Positions 10,481 through 21,314 of a DNA stretch of 64,000 nt are shown piece after piece. The stretch is from Bettongia penicillata ogilbyi (lineage: Eukaryota; Chordata; Mammalia; Diprotodontia; Potoroidae). Under the pieces are notes generated by a model. That model did not search any database, was not told where the DNA came from, and was given only the letters and a program-made list of their open reading frames with translations. The position numbers and the translations under genes are program-made. Every line of letters starts with the position of its first letter. Position 1 is the first letter of the stretch. The stretch spans positions 15,125,941-15,189,940 of the forward strand of contig JAJHZJ010000413.1 of assembly GCA_023548195.1 (NCBI GenBank). Reading direction: 5' to 3'.

Positions 10481-11866
10481 TTCAAAAAAATGTTTATTTT
10501 AGTTTTCAACATTTACTTCCATATTGAGTTCCAAATTTTCTCTCCATCTCTCCCCTCCACCCACCCCAAATTGCATGTAATTTTATATAAATTCTACTTA
10601 TACATTCATATTGAATCTATTTTCATATTAGTCATGTTGTAAAGAAGAATTAGAACCAATGGGAGAAACCACAAAAAAGAAGAAACAACAACAAAAAAAG
10701 ACAATAAATAAGTGTTTCAATCTGTATTCAGACTCCATAGTTATTTTTCTGGATGTGGAAAGCATTTTCCATCATAAGTTCTTTGGAGTTGTCTTGGATC
10801 CTTCCATTGCTAAGAAGAGATAAGTTTATCAAAGTTAGTCATCACACTTTGTGGCTGCTACTGTGTACTGTGTTCTTCTGGTTCTTCTCACTTCACTCAA
10901 TATCAGTTCATGTAAACCTTTCCAGGTTTTTCTGAAGTTGACCTGCTCCTCACTTCATATAGCACATTAGTATTCCATCACATCCATATACCACAACTTG
11001 TTCAGCAATTCCCAATTGATGGGCATCTCCTCAATTTCCAATTCTTTGCCACCACAAAAAGAACTACTATAAATATTCTTATACATGTGGGTCCTTTTCC
11101 CATTCATCTAATTTCCTTGGGATACAAACCTAGAAGTGGTATTGCTGGGTCAAAGGTATGCCAGTTTTTATAGCCCTTTGGACATAGCTCCAAATTACTT
11201 TCCAGAATGCCTGGATCAGTTCACAACTCTACTAATCATACAGAAGTGTCCAGATTTTCCCACATCTTCTCTAGCATTTATAATTTTCCTGTTTTGACAT
11301 GTTAACCAATCTCATAGGTGTGATGTGGTACCTCAGAACTGTTTTGACTTGCATTTCTCTAATCAATAGTGATTTAGAGCATTTTTTCATATGACTGTAG
11401 ACAGCTTTAATTTCTTGCTCTGAAAACTGCCTCTTCATATCCTTTGACCACTCATTAATTGGGGGATGATTTGTATTCTTACAAATTTGACTCAGTTATC
11501 TATATATTTTAGAAATGATGCTTTTATCACAGACACTGGTCATGAAAATTCTTTCCCAGTTTTCAGCTTCTCTCCTAATCTTGGTTCCATTTACTTTGTG
11601 CAAAACCTTTTGAATTTAATGTAATAAAAATCATTCATTTTGTATTTCATAGTGTTCTCTATCTCTTATTTGTTCTGAAATTCTTCCTTTCTCCATAAAT
11701 CTGACAGGTAAACTACTCCTTGCTCTTCCAGTTTGCTTATAGTATCATTATTTATATATGTTTCTATACTCATTTTGACTTTATCTTGGTATATGGTGTA
11801 AAATGCTGGTCTATGCCTAGATTTTTGCCATACTATTTTCCATTTTTTTTCCAGCAGTTTTCATCG
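10481..11866 (-). mobile_element. LINE-1 3' end (ORF2 C-terminus and 3' UTR)
   Basis: The minus strand reads from within LINE-1 ORF2 to the poly(A). On the plus strand one sees the antisense landmarks 'cccaattgatgggcatc', 'tttgccaccacaaaaag', 'attgctgggtcaaagg' and 'ctggatgtggaaagcattttcc', and the 3' UTR 'catattagtcatgttgt' with the A-tail read as T at 10481-10500. Truncated, with many stops. Confidence 0.85.
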
Positions 11867-11877
11867 AATGATGAGTT

Positions 11878-13983
11878 TATCCCAGAAATTGAAGGAATTA
11901 GAATAGGCAAAGAAGAAACTAAGTTATCATCCTTTTCAGATGATATGGTGATCTACTTAGAGAATTCCAGAGAATCAAGTAAAAAAGTACTGGAAATGAT
12001 AAGCAACTTTACAAAGTTGCAGATTGCAAAATGAACCAAGATAAATCATCTGCATTTCTATATATTACTAACAAAGCCCAACAGCAAGAGATAGAAAGAG
12101 AAATCCCATTTCAAGCTAGGGTAGACACTATAAAATATCTGGGAGTCTACCTGCCAAAAGAAACCCAGGGACTATATAAACATAATTACAAAACACTTGT
12201 CACCAAATAAAGTCAGATCTAAGTAAGTGGAAAAACATTAGTTGCTCATGGGTAGGCTGAGTCAATATATTAAAAATGACAATTCTACTTAAATTAATTT
12301 ACTTATACACTGCCATACCAATCAACCTATTAGATAATTATTTTCCTAGTGCTAGGAAAAATTCATCTAGAAGAAGAAGAAAAGGTTCAGAATATTAAAG
12401 GAACTAATGAAAACAAATACTAGTTCTCAAATTGTATTATAAAACAGCAATCATCAAAACCACTTGGTACTGGCTAAGAAACAGAGAAGTAGACCAGTGG
12501 AATATGTTAGGTACTCAAGACACAGTAGTCAATGAATGAAACAATCTACTTTTTGATAAGCCCAAGGATACTAGCTTTTGGGATAAGAACTCACTGTTTG
12601 ACAAAAATTGCTGGGAAAACTAGATAACAGTATGGTGGAAGCTGAGTTTAGACCAAGCTTGACACTATACACAAGAATAAAGTCCAAAGGAATACATGAT
12701 CTAGGTATAAAGATTGATAATAAAAACAAATTAGGGGAGCAAGGAATACTGTGTTTGTCAGATTTAAGGGGAATGGAGAAATTTTTGACCAATCAAGAGA
12801 TAGATAACATTAGGAATTGCAAAATGGATAATTTTTATTACATTAAATTAGAAAGTTTTTGCACAAAGAAACCCAATGTAACCAAGATTAAGAGGGAAGC
12901 AGAAAACTGGGAATTTTTGTAACTAGTGTCTGCGAGAAAGGCCTCATTTCTAAAATATATAAAGAACTCAGTCAAATGTACAAGAGTACAAATCATTCCC
13001 CAGTTGATATATGGCCCCAAAGGATATGAACAGGGAGTTTTCAGAGGAAGAAATTAAATCTATCTATAATCATATGAAAAAGTGCTCTAAATGATTGATT
13101 AGGGAGATGCAAATCAAAAAAACCACATCACATCTCTCAGATTGGCTAACATCACAAAACAGGAAGATGATAAATGTTGGAGAAGGTATAGGAGAGTTGG
13201 AACACTAATTCATTATTGGTGGACCTGTGAGCTGATTCAACCATTCTGCAGAGCAATTTAGAACTATGCCCAAAGGGCTACAAAAATGTGCATACCCTTT
13301 GACTCAGCAATATTGCTTCTGGGACTCTATCCCAAAGAGATCATAGACATGGGAAAAGGTCCCACATGTACAAAAATATTTATAGCAGTTCTGTTCGTGG
13401 TGGCCAAAAAAAAGTGGAAATCAAGGGAATGCCCATCAATTTGGGAATGGCTGAAAAAATTGTGGTCTATGAATGTAATGGAATACTATTGCACTATAAG
13501 AAATTATTAACAAGAAGGCTTCAGAGAGGTCTGAAACGACTTACATGAACTGATGCTGAGTGAAAGGAGCTGAACTAGGAGAATTTTGTATACAGCAACA
13601 ACCACAGTGTGTGAAGAATTTTTTCTGGTATACTTAGTAATCCACTACAATGCAAGGACTTAAAAAATTCCAGTGGATTTTTGAGGTAAAACTCGTTCCA
13701 CATCCACGGAAAGAACTGTGGAATTGGGTTGCAGATAGAAGCAGACCATTTTCTTTTGTATTATGCTTTGTTTTGTTTTATGGTTTATCCCATTCACTTT
13801 AATTTTTCTATGCAACATGTATTTAATAGGAATGTATGTGTAGAACCTGTATAAAATGGTATGCTGTCTCAAGGAGAGAGTGGTGATGGAGGGGGAATAA
13901 GGAGGAAGGAGGGAAAAAATTCTAAGATATATGAAAGTGATTGTCAAACAGAAAACAAATAAAATAATTTTTTTAAAAAAACA
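11878..13983 (+). mobile_element. LINE-1 ORF2 RT-to-3' end fragment
   Basis: The plus strand enters ORF2 just before the reverse-transcriptase active site: 'IRIGKEETKLSSFSDDMVIY' (11899-11958), where SDDM stands for the usual FADDM. It continues through the ORF2 C-terminus ('LIHYWWT'-type region near 13210, 'YPKEIIDMGK' near 13330, 'ECPSIWEWLKKLW' near 13426) and a 3' UTR with 'gaatgtatgtgtagaacctg', ending at 'aaataaaataatttttttaa'. Frameshifts and stops (after 12034, and near 12190 and 13280) make it dead. It belongs to a different subfamily from its minus-strand neighbour, since the two 3' UTRs differ clearly. Confidence 0.88.
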
Positions 13984-14500
13984 ATTGAACAACTTCAATG
14001 AAAAGAGAAACAAAAATAATAAATTTAGTTTGCTGTTTAGAAAGTTAGAAAATGAGAAAATGTACCAGGAGAAGGCAGAAAGTTATCAATCAATTAGCAT
14101 ATAATAAACTTGTACTATGTGGCTAGACATTGTGCCAAGTGCATTCACTGAAATGAAAAAAAGAAATTAGCAAAAGGGAAAAGAAAAATTCACAAATGAA
14201 GTAAACCTGTCTTTTCTTGTTGTTCAAAAAAAAAAAAAGAATAGGAATTCCCCATCTGTGATATCTTTCCCTGCCATCTAGTGCATACAGTTCTGCAAGC
14301 CTAATTTCCTATCCTGGAATGCGCATTCATACTCATTAGCAGATTCGTGATCTTGTCAGTATAGATATTTCCTCCAATGGTGCAGATTGCTGCCAATTCC
14401 CACATTCTCATCCTATATGATCACTGTCCATGTCTGTCAGAAAATTCTTATAACTACTCTAAATGAGTTCAAGTCTCCAGACCCAGAAAAAATCATACTG
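13984..14500. other. Unassigned DNA with a short L2 antisense piece
   Basis: At 14095-14165 'cttgtactatgtggctagac ... ttgtgccaagtgcattca' resembles the antisense L2 3' tip ('cctactatgtgccaggcactgtgc'). The rest is unrecognised, with one A-run at 14226-14239. Confidence 0.35.
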
Positions 14501-15590
14501 AGAGTATTATCTCACAGACACTCATGTTAATTGCTGAGATAATGAAAAATGGGAAAGATATGGAAGACTAGCGATAACCCAGTGCTCTCTAGATGTTTGT
14601 ACTCTTTGAAAAACAGCAACATGATTAGTTGTTGTGAGGAAAATCATTCCAAGGCACCACTAGACCCATCCTAGGGCACTGGGACAGGGTCAGGTCTTGC
14701 CTGATTGCTTTATTACCCAGTACCAGATTTTGTTCACAAATCCAGGGAAGACTCAAAAGAGAACCTGCACCCAGGATGGTGTTCCGTTGTAGAAAGGCTC
14801 TAAGTACAGTAAAAGGAGAAAGAGAAAGTTCAGAAACGAGCAGTCACAGCATGGTGAAGATGCTAGGGGGAAAGTTGGGCCTCAGTTCCGGAACTAATCC
14901 TAGTGTGCAGAAAAACGACTAGGGCAGGGATCCCAGACCGGAAAAGAGCCTATAGTTCCTTCACTAAGTCAAAAATTTTCCAGCTGACTGAAAGGAGTCG
15001 AGTCCAGCAGCATTTTAGTGTTGTTCAGATTCAAACTCAGGAAGAGCTCCAGATGTGGTGGAGTGGGGGAAGAAATTAGACTTTTTCCTAGATCAGGGAA
15101 CTCTGTGAGCACTGAATTGGAAAGAGAATTAACCATTTGGGACAAATGATGTAAAAAGTTACCCCAGCAACAAACTCCTTGTAAATTAGAGCAGAGCAAA
15201 TAGAAACCAATTACTCCATGGGAGAGCAAAAAATATTAAAACAAAGTAGAAAACTGAAAAACAGAAGAAAATGCGAGCTCTCTAATAGCAAAAACAACTG
15301 ACATGGAACATAGATTGAAGAGACTAAACAAGGATAAACTGCTTATATTCAAATATGGGAATTATTGCCCGCATGATCCCTCTAAGCCCTGTCATCACCA
15401 GGAATCATAATGGGGGTCTTAGAAGACAAGACTTGCAAATGGTTCTGTTGTCTTGATGATCTTAAGAGAAGAATGGAAATAGGAAATAGGTAGAAGAGAA
15501 GGAGGAATGGAGTGAGAGAGGGGAAAGAGGGAAGGAGGAAGGAAAGGAGAGGGGGATTGTTTCTAAGAAAAACAAATTGTATTGAAGGAT
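14500..15590. other. Unassigned, repeat-like DNA with GA-rich tract
   Basis: The base use (blocks such as 'agggcactgggacagggtcagg', 'cagcagcattttag', A-rich tails) suggests an old retroelement 5' region, possibly belonging to the LINE-1 3' end that follows, but no motif settles it. A GA-rich tract lies at 15495-15556. Confidence 0.3.
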
Positions 15591-15629
15591 GTTCAAACAG
15601 TTCTTTTAAAGGTGACAAAGAACGGGGAT

Positions 15630-15714
15630 TTCAAGTGGTTATCAGTTTACATGCATCTCCTGATAGAGGGGTGAATTACTCAGTGCAGTATGGGATTCTC
15701 TCTCTCACTCTGTA

Positions 15715-15764
<50 letters not shown>

Positions 15765-16025
15765 TATACACATATATACGTATATATATGTACACACATT
15801 ATATACGTACATTTATATATGTATGTATCTATATGTATGTATATATACACACATATACATATATGTATATAATGTTAGTCATGGTCAATGCAGAAATTAT
15901 TTTTGCTTTACATGTTTGTAACAGGGGCTTTGTTTTTATTTTTTTCCCTGGGCAGGGGAGGTAGATTGGGGGTGGAGGTGAGAAAATAAATTTTTGCTAA
16001 TTGAAAAAAATAATTTACCATCAAA
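15630..16025 (+). mobile_element. LINE-1 3' UTR end
   Basis: 'catgcatctcctgatagagg', 'actcagtgcagtatggga', 'atggtcaatgcagaaattat', 'ttgctttacatgtttgtaac' and the G-rich 'ggcaggggaggtagattggggg' followed by 'aaaataaatttttgctaatt' and poly(A) are shared in order with 37430-37760. I take this as a LINE-1 3' end of a second subfamily. Confidence 0.55.
15715..15882 (+). repeat. (TA)n/(TATG)n microsatellite
   Basis: About 165 bp of TA runs with TATG, TACA and CATA variants lies within the LINE-1 3' UTR. It creates spurious open frames rich in Tyr and Ile. Confidence 0.97.
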
Positions 16026-16034
16026 AAAAAAATA

Positions 16035-16655
16035 TTTATACTGAACAACTCTACCTCTTGGAAATATTTAGTCTGATGTACCAGACTTCTCCATATCTAA
16101 ATTCTGCCATGTAGATATAATACCTCTGTCTAGTGACGGATTGATATTGTCTTTGTTACTGAAAAATTATTCCTTTCTCTGGTATCCAGGACAATGTGCA
16201 TTTTCTAAAACAACCATGGCATAAATTGACTCTAGCCTTTGAAAATCAAAAGCCTCATTACTATAAGGTCCTATGCTTTTTCATTAGCAATGCATTTTAC
16301 TCAGAGAAAAATCAAGTTTGTAGCACTGAAAAATCCAATGTATTTCTGAACCAGCTATTGAAATAGTGAGCTTGTTTTTTTTTTCTCTAGTTACAAGACA
16401 GTTGATTGAAAATACAATGCTAGATAATTAATCAAATCTGTAGTATAAAATATAGTACAATAGATTTTTTGAAGTTTTCCATTTTAACAATGTCCTATAA
16501 ATAAATGCCTTTATATATTAACTGCAGGAAACACATTTGACTCAGGAGAGCTAATTAGCAAATGCTATTTTTTTAGCCATTAGTGATTGAACTGTAATCT
16601 AGATATTTATAAGAACCTTTGATTTCAAATCTAGCATAGAGTCCTGAAACACTCC
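16035..16655. other. Unique-looking AT-rich block
   Basis: No repeat landmark is seen. It has several homeodomain-type TAATTA/TTAATTA cores ('gataattaatcaaatc', 'gagctaattagcaaatgc'). It could be conserved non-coding DNA, but only alignment can tell. Confidence 0.25.
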
Positions 16656-16669
16656 TCTTCTTTAGTATA

Positions 16670-19279
16670 TTATTTTTTTAATTAATTAATTTATTTTTAG
16701 TTTCCACAAGATTTTGAGTGCCAAATTTTCCTTCCCATCTTTCCCCTCGCCCCAGCCCAAGACATCATGCATTCTGATTACCCTCTTCCCCTAATTTTCC
16801 CTCACACTTCTCCCTTCCCTTTTCCCCATCTCCTGTATTTTTTTGTAGGGCAAGATAGATTTCCATACCCCATTACTTGTATTTCTCATTTCCCAGGTGC
16901 ATATAAAAAAATTTTAACATTTGTTTTTAAAACTTTGAATTCCAGTTTCTCTCCCTTCCTCCCTCCACACTTATCACCACTGAGAAGGCAAGCAATTCAA
17001 TACAGGTTACAGATGTGTAGTTATGCAAAAGACTTCCATAAAAGTCATGTTGTAAATGAGTAATTATATTTCCCTCCATCCTATCCTTCCCCCATTTATT
17101 CTATTCTTTCTTTTGACCTTTTCCCTCCCCAAAATTATTTACTTTTAATTACCCCCTCCTGCCATTTGCCCTCCTATCTATCATGCCCCCACACACTACT
17201 TATCCATTTCTTCCCTACTTTCCTGTAGTGTAAAATTGATTTTCATACCACATTGAGAGTCCATGTTATTTCTGCCTTAAACCAAATGTGATGAGAGTAG
17301 GCTTCACTTTTTCAATCTTACCTCCCCCCTTTTCCCTCTATTGAAAAAGTTTTTTCTTGCCTCTTTTATGAGAGATAATTTGCCCCATTCCATTTCTCCA
17401 TTTCTCTTCCTCTCTCAGTATATTCTTCTCATCCCTTAATTTTATTTTTTTAGATATCATCCCTTCCTATTCAAGTCATCCTATTTATTCCCTGTGTCTA
17501 TTTGTATATAATGCCTCCAACTACTCAAATACTGAGAAAAGTCTCAAGAGTGACAAATATTATCTTTCCATGTAGGAATGTAAACTTCAACTTTAGTAAG
17601 TCCCTTATGAAATCATTTTCCTGTTTACCCTTTCATACTTCTCTTGATTCTTGTGTTTGAAAGTCAAATTTTCCATGCGGTTTCAATCTTTTCATCAAGA
17701 ATGCTTGAAAGTCCTCTATTTCATTGAATGACCATTTTCCCCCTGAATTATTATACTAAGTTTTTCTGGGTAAATGATTCTTGGTTTTAATCCTAGCTCC
17801 TTTGACTTCTGGAATATTATATTCCAAGGCCTTTGACCCCTTAATGTAGGAGCTGCTAAATCTTGTGTCATCCTGACTGTGTTTCTGCAATACTCGAATT
17901 ATTTCTTTCTGGTGGCTTGCAATATTTTCTCCTTCACTTTGGAACTCTGGAATTTGTCTGCTACATTCCTAGGAATTTTTCTTTTTGGATCTCTTTCAGG
18001 AGGTGATCAGCGGATTCTTTCAATATTTGTCTTACCCTCTGGTTCTAGAATATCAGGACAGTTTTCCTTGATAATTTCATGAAAGATAATGTCTAGTCCC
18101 GTATTTTTAAAATTGTCTCTCCTGAATCTATTTTTCCAGGTCAGTTGTTTTCCCAATGGGATAGTTCACACTGTCATCTATTTTTTCATTCCTTTGGTTT
18201 TGTTTTTTAATTCTTTAATTTTTCTTAAAGTCATTAGCTTCCATTTGCTCCATTCTAATCTTTATGGAATTATTTTCTTCAGTGAGTTTTTGGATCTCCT
18301 TTTCCATCTGGTCAATTTTGCTTTTTAGGATGTTCTTTTCCTCATTGACTTTTTGGATTTCCTTTGCCATTTGGGTAAGTTTATTTTTTAAAGTATTATT
18401 TTCTTCAGAATTTTTTGGGTCTCCTTTAGCAAGAAGTTGACTTGTTTTTCATGATATTCTTGCATCGCTCTCATTCTCTTCTCAATTTTTGCTCTACTTC
18501 TCTTACTCAATTTTCAAAATCCTTTTTGAGCTCTTCCATAGACTGAGATCAAGTCATATTTTCATGAAGGCTTTGGATGGAGGAGCTTTGACTTTGTTTT
18601 CTTCTGTTTGCATGGTTTGGCCTTCCTTATCACCAAAATATGATTCTATAGTCTGATCCTTTTTCTGGTTTTTGCTCATTTTCCCAGTCATTTACTTGAC
18701 TTTTGACCTCTTTTTCAAGGTAATTCTCTGCTTCCAGTGGGGATTGGGGGGGGGGTGTACTGTCAGCACCTTGATCCTCCCACAATCTGGGCACCTATAT
18801 CTCCAGAAACAGTGACTGCAGCTGACCCTGCAGCTGCTGTGGCTGCTGCAAATTCCTCCACCCTTCTCCCTTCTGTCTCTCTGGGGCTAGGACCTGGACC
18901 TGACCATTCCAGTCTCCTGCAATGGTCTCTCAGGCTTTTCCCACTGACCTTCCAATTTGTCCTTGGAGTTTTGGGATCCTAAAGTCTGGAAACTGCCACA
19001 GCTGCAAGAGATTCAGTCTCCCCAAAGTCTGCTCAGGTCCTGTCTGTGCCTATGCAACCCAAGCTGGACTGCACCCTGCCTCCACTGTGGCGTGACAAAA
19101 ACACTTCCTGGGGACATTCCAGGCTTTCTTGGGCTGGAGATCTGCTTCACTCCATCATTCTGTGGGTTCTGCAGCTTGAGAATTTGTTTAGAGCCATTTT
19201 TTTCACTAGTATTTGGGTGGGTTGGGCAGGAGCACTCTAGAAAGTTCATGCTATTACTCCACCATTTTGGCTCCCCCCT
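16670..19279 (-). mobile_element. HAL1 (half-L1) element, near full length
   Basis: The 2.6-kb unit reads on the minus strand. It begins at the right with 'gggagccaaaatggtggag', a typical marsupial L1/HAL1 5' start. A GC-richer 5' UTR follows (19279 to about 18700), then an ORF1 remnant: a coiled-coil region of Lys/Glu/Asn-rich heptads (about 18660-18150), the RRM-like 'EIIKENCPDILEPEGK' (about 18095-18045), and the C-terminal domain with 'KPRIIYPEKLS', the ORF1p 'PRI.YPAKLS' motif (about 17790-17760). A 3' UTR then runs to an A/T-rich tail at 16671-16690. No endonuclease or reverse-transcriptase sequence lies between ORF1 and the tail. Flanks 'cctcttctttagtata' (16654-16669) and 'cctcttttagtata' (19277-19290) form a target duplication with a 2-bp indel. 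Multiple stops make ORF1 non-functional. Confidence 0.75.
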
Positions 19280-19290
19280 CTTTTAGTATA

Positions 19291-19535
19291 ATTAACAATA
19301 GTGCCTTACTACTGAGTACAGTAAGTTTGGCTATTTATGTAATTTCATCCATTTCAGTGATACAAATATGGCTTTTTGATTCAACCTTTATTTCCCAGAC
19401 TTATTCCATTTTTGCTCATTTTCTCTTGCCTCTCCTTTCAAACTTTCAGTAAACATTCAGTTAAGAAGTGTATCATTGACGCAATATTAAGTGCCATTGA
19501 GATATGAAGAAAGGAGAAAATAATCCTATACTACA
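19291..19535. other. Unassigned DNA
   Basis: No feature recognised. The open frame at 19213-19452 straddles the HAL1 boundary and is not a gene. Confidence 0.4.
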
Positions 19536-19536
19536 T

Positions 19537-19642
19537 CTTCTTGTTGTTCAGTCGTGTCTGACTCTTTATGATCTCATCTGTGGTTTTCCTGGAAAAGGAT
19601 TTTGAGTGGTTTGCCATTTTTTTCTCTACTTCCTCTGACAGG
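19537..19642 (-). mobile_element. WALLSI-like SINE, 3' part
   Basis: The antisense tail 'cttgttgttcagtcgtgtct', 'gactctttatgatctcatct', 'ggattttgagtggtttgcca' is the 3' end of the SINE seen complete at 47508 and 57668. Confidence 0.75.
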
Positions 19643-19644
19643 AA

Positions 19645-20025
19645 AGATTACCACATCTAACTGGAGAGAATTCAGTAGATTGACTTGATAGGTGAGAAAT
19701 CTTTTGGCCTTGGAAGTTCATGAAATAAATGGAAATAAAAAAAGAGCCCTAGTCTTTTGTAGCTATTTATTGTAGCTTTTGTAACCCACAACTTAAGGTT
19801 GTAGAGTGACAGAAAAGGGAATAGAGAGTTTTAGTAAACATATTCTCAGTTCTTGAAAGAGAGAAAAACATAAGCAATAGTATTCATTCAAATGGGCTTT
19901 ATGGTTATAGTAAGATTAAAAAAAAATCTCAATAGGCTAGAATCATGGACTAAAGCTAAGATGACCTTGAATAAGGCTAAATATAAAGTCTTTCATTTGA
20001 CTATAAAAATCAGTAGCACAAGCAA
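19645..20025. other. Unassigned DNA
   Basis: No repeat or gene recognised. Confidence 0.4.
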
Positions 20026-20029
20026 TGAT

Positions 20030-20118
20030 AATATTAAATGTTTACATTAAGGTATGCAAAGGTCTTTATATGTGTTAAATCATTTGATCTCCACCACAAT
20101 CCTATAGAGGGTAGGGGA
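20030..20118 (-). repeat. MIR-type SINE, 3' fragment
   Basis: 'tatgcaaaggtctttatatg', 'taaatcatttgatctccacc' and 'acaatcctatagagggtagg' are the antisense of the MIR 3' region ('gaggattaaatgagataatgcatgtaaag'). Confidence 0.5.
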
Positions 20119-20625
20119 GGCATGACTAGATAGCATAAGCATTTCATGTGGTAAATACAAAAATGTTCTGGTTGGATGTCATTTCCACATGAATCAGTAA
20201 TTATATTTGCGGGCAGAGGTGGGTGGGGAACACAAGAACTGATATAATATAAAAATATATTAATAACATTGGACACATACATACATACATGTACAGAAAT
20301 GATAGTTCAGACATACTCTTCTTTGAAAGACCTCATCTAACAAACATGTTGCTTGTTTGCAACACTCCTATATGTTGCTCAACCAGATAAAATGTAATTT
20401 GAACATATTCAGCAAAATAAATTAAAAACACAATAAAACAAATAATATTATATTTTAAAACTAAATACGTGACAGCAGGGATCCTTATGTATGGATTAGT
20501 GACTCCACCTCATTTCTATTCCAGTTTAGTACCACTGATCTATAGTATTGTGTTAGTTCTGAGTGTTTCATTTCACTAGGGACACTGACAAGCTGGAGCA
20601 CAAGGATACAGTGTGATATGAAGAG
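20119..20625. other. Unassigned DNA
   Basis: It contains a 'catacatacatacat' run at 20277-20290 and an A-rich stretch at 20400-20470. No gene is supported. Confidence 0.4.
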
Positions 20626-20629
20626 GGAA

Positions 20630-20795
20630 TCATAGTTTAGTGTGAATACTGCCTGGAGAGTCAGAAAACCTGGGCTCAAATTCTGACTGTCCCACTTGAC
20701 CCTGGGCAACTCATTTTAACTTCCTCTTATGTAAAATGAAGGTGATGCCTCTACTCAATCTAAGTTCATTACTTTGTGGATCTGCTGCTGGAGAA
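20630..20795 (+). repeat. MIR/CORE-type SINE
   Basis: 'gagagtcagaaaacctgggc', 'tcaaattctgactgtcccac', 'ctgggcaactcattttaact' and 'cttatgtaaaatgaaggtga' follow the SINE order. Confidence 0.65.
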
Positions 20796-20869
20796 CAATA
20801 ACTCTATGAGAGATCTAAAAGTATGCAATAATAGGTCGAGTTGTGATGCTTATCCTGGTGAAGTGATTT

Positions 20870-21190
20870 TGGGGAGGAGGGGGAGGAGCAAGAAGGCATG
20901 ATTTCTGCCTTCACTGAACATTATTTTGCCTAAATGGGATTAGAATTGTTCTCCTTGGCCCTAGTAGAAGGGACAGGGAGGAGATTTCACTTCAGCATAA
21001 GTCAGGGATGATCTAACAGTGCTATTCATAGGGTTATTCATAGGTAGAATGAGTTGTTATTCATAGTGTTATTCATAGGGTTATTCATAGGTAGAATGAG
21101 TTGTTATTAAGGGGTGGTGGATTCTCCATCACTGAACGTTTTCAAGCAAATGTTTGATGACTTCTTCTTAGGGGATGTTGGACTTAGAAC
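20870..21190 (+). repeat. L3/CR1 LINE 3' end
   Basis: Near the end of the CR1-type ORF2, 'gggtggtggattctccatca' followed by 'gaacgttttcaagcaaatgt' and 'gatgacttcttcttagggga' matches the L3 block 'ggtagtgggttcccca...ggtcttcaagcagaggctggatga'. The part just upstream is tandemly duplicated. Confidence 0.55.
21018..21113 (+). repeat. 47-bp tandem duplication
   Basis: Two nearly identical copies of a unit containing 'attcatagggttattcatag' and 'gtagaatgagttgttatt' are offset by 47 bp (21024 and 21071). Each holds two or three inner 'ttattcata' repeats. Confidence 0.9.
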
Positions 21191-21191
21191 G

Positions 21192-21312
21192 AGAAGGAAC
21201 TTCACATTATATAATCTAACCCCATTATTTAATGTATGAAGAAAATGGAACTCAGAGTTGTTGATCATCATTCAGGTGGTAACATCCCTGGATCCAAATC
21301 TTCTCTTTTCAA
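21192..21312 (-). repeat. MIR3-like SINE fragment
   Basis: 'cattatataatctaacccca', 'gaagaaaatggaactcagag' and 'ggatccaaatcttctctttt' fit the antisense order of a MIR-type SINE. Confidence 0.4.
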
Positions 21313-21314
21313 CG

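Noticed and set aside
12608..12922. 104-codon plus-strand frame as a host gene
   Set aside because: It is a piece of LINE-1 ORF2 downstream of the reverse-transcriptase domain.
10481..13983. Twin-priming inversion as the explanation of the LINE-1 pair
   Set aside because: Both halves contain their own 3' ends and overlap in LINE-1 coordinates, which a 5' inversion cannot produce.
15512..15964. 150-codon plus-strand open frame with repeated Tyr-Ile
   Set aside because: It crosses the TA/TATG microsatellite, and the dipeptide repeats are a compositional artefact. The same applies to frames at 38269, 40382, 42240 and 63259.
18737..19286. Pro/Ser/Leu-rich open frames in GC-richer sequence
   Set aside because: They are antisense to the HAL1 5' UTR, whose higher GC content makes long open frames likely by chance.
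21018..21113. CRISPR-like direct repeats
   Set aside because: Only two adjacent units without spacers, within a mammalian LINE copy.
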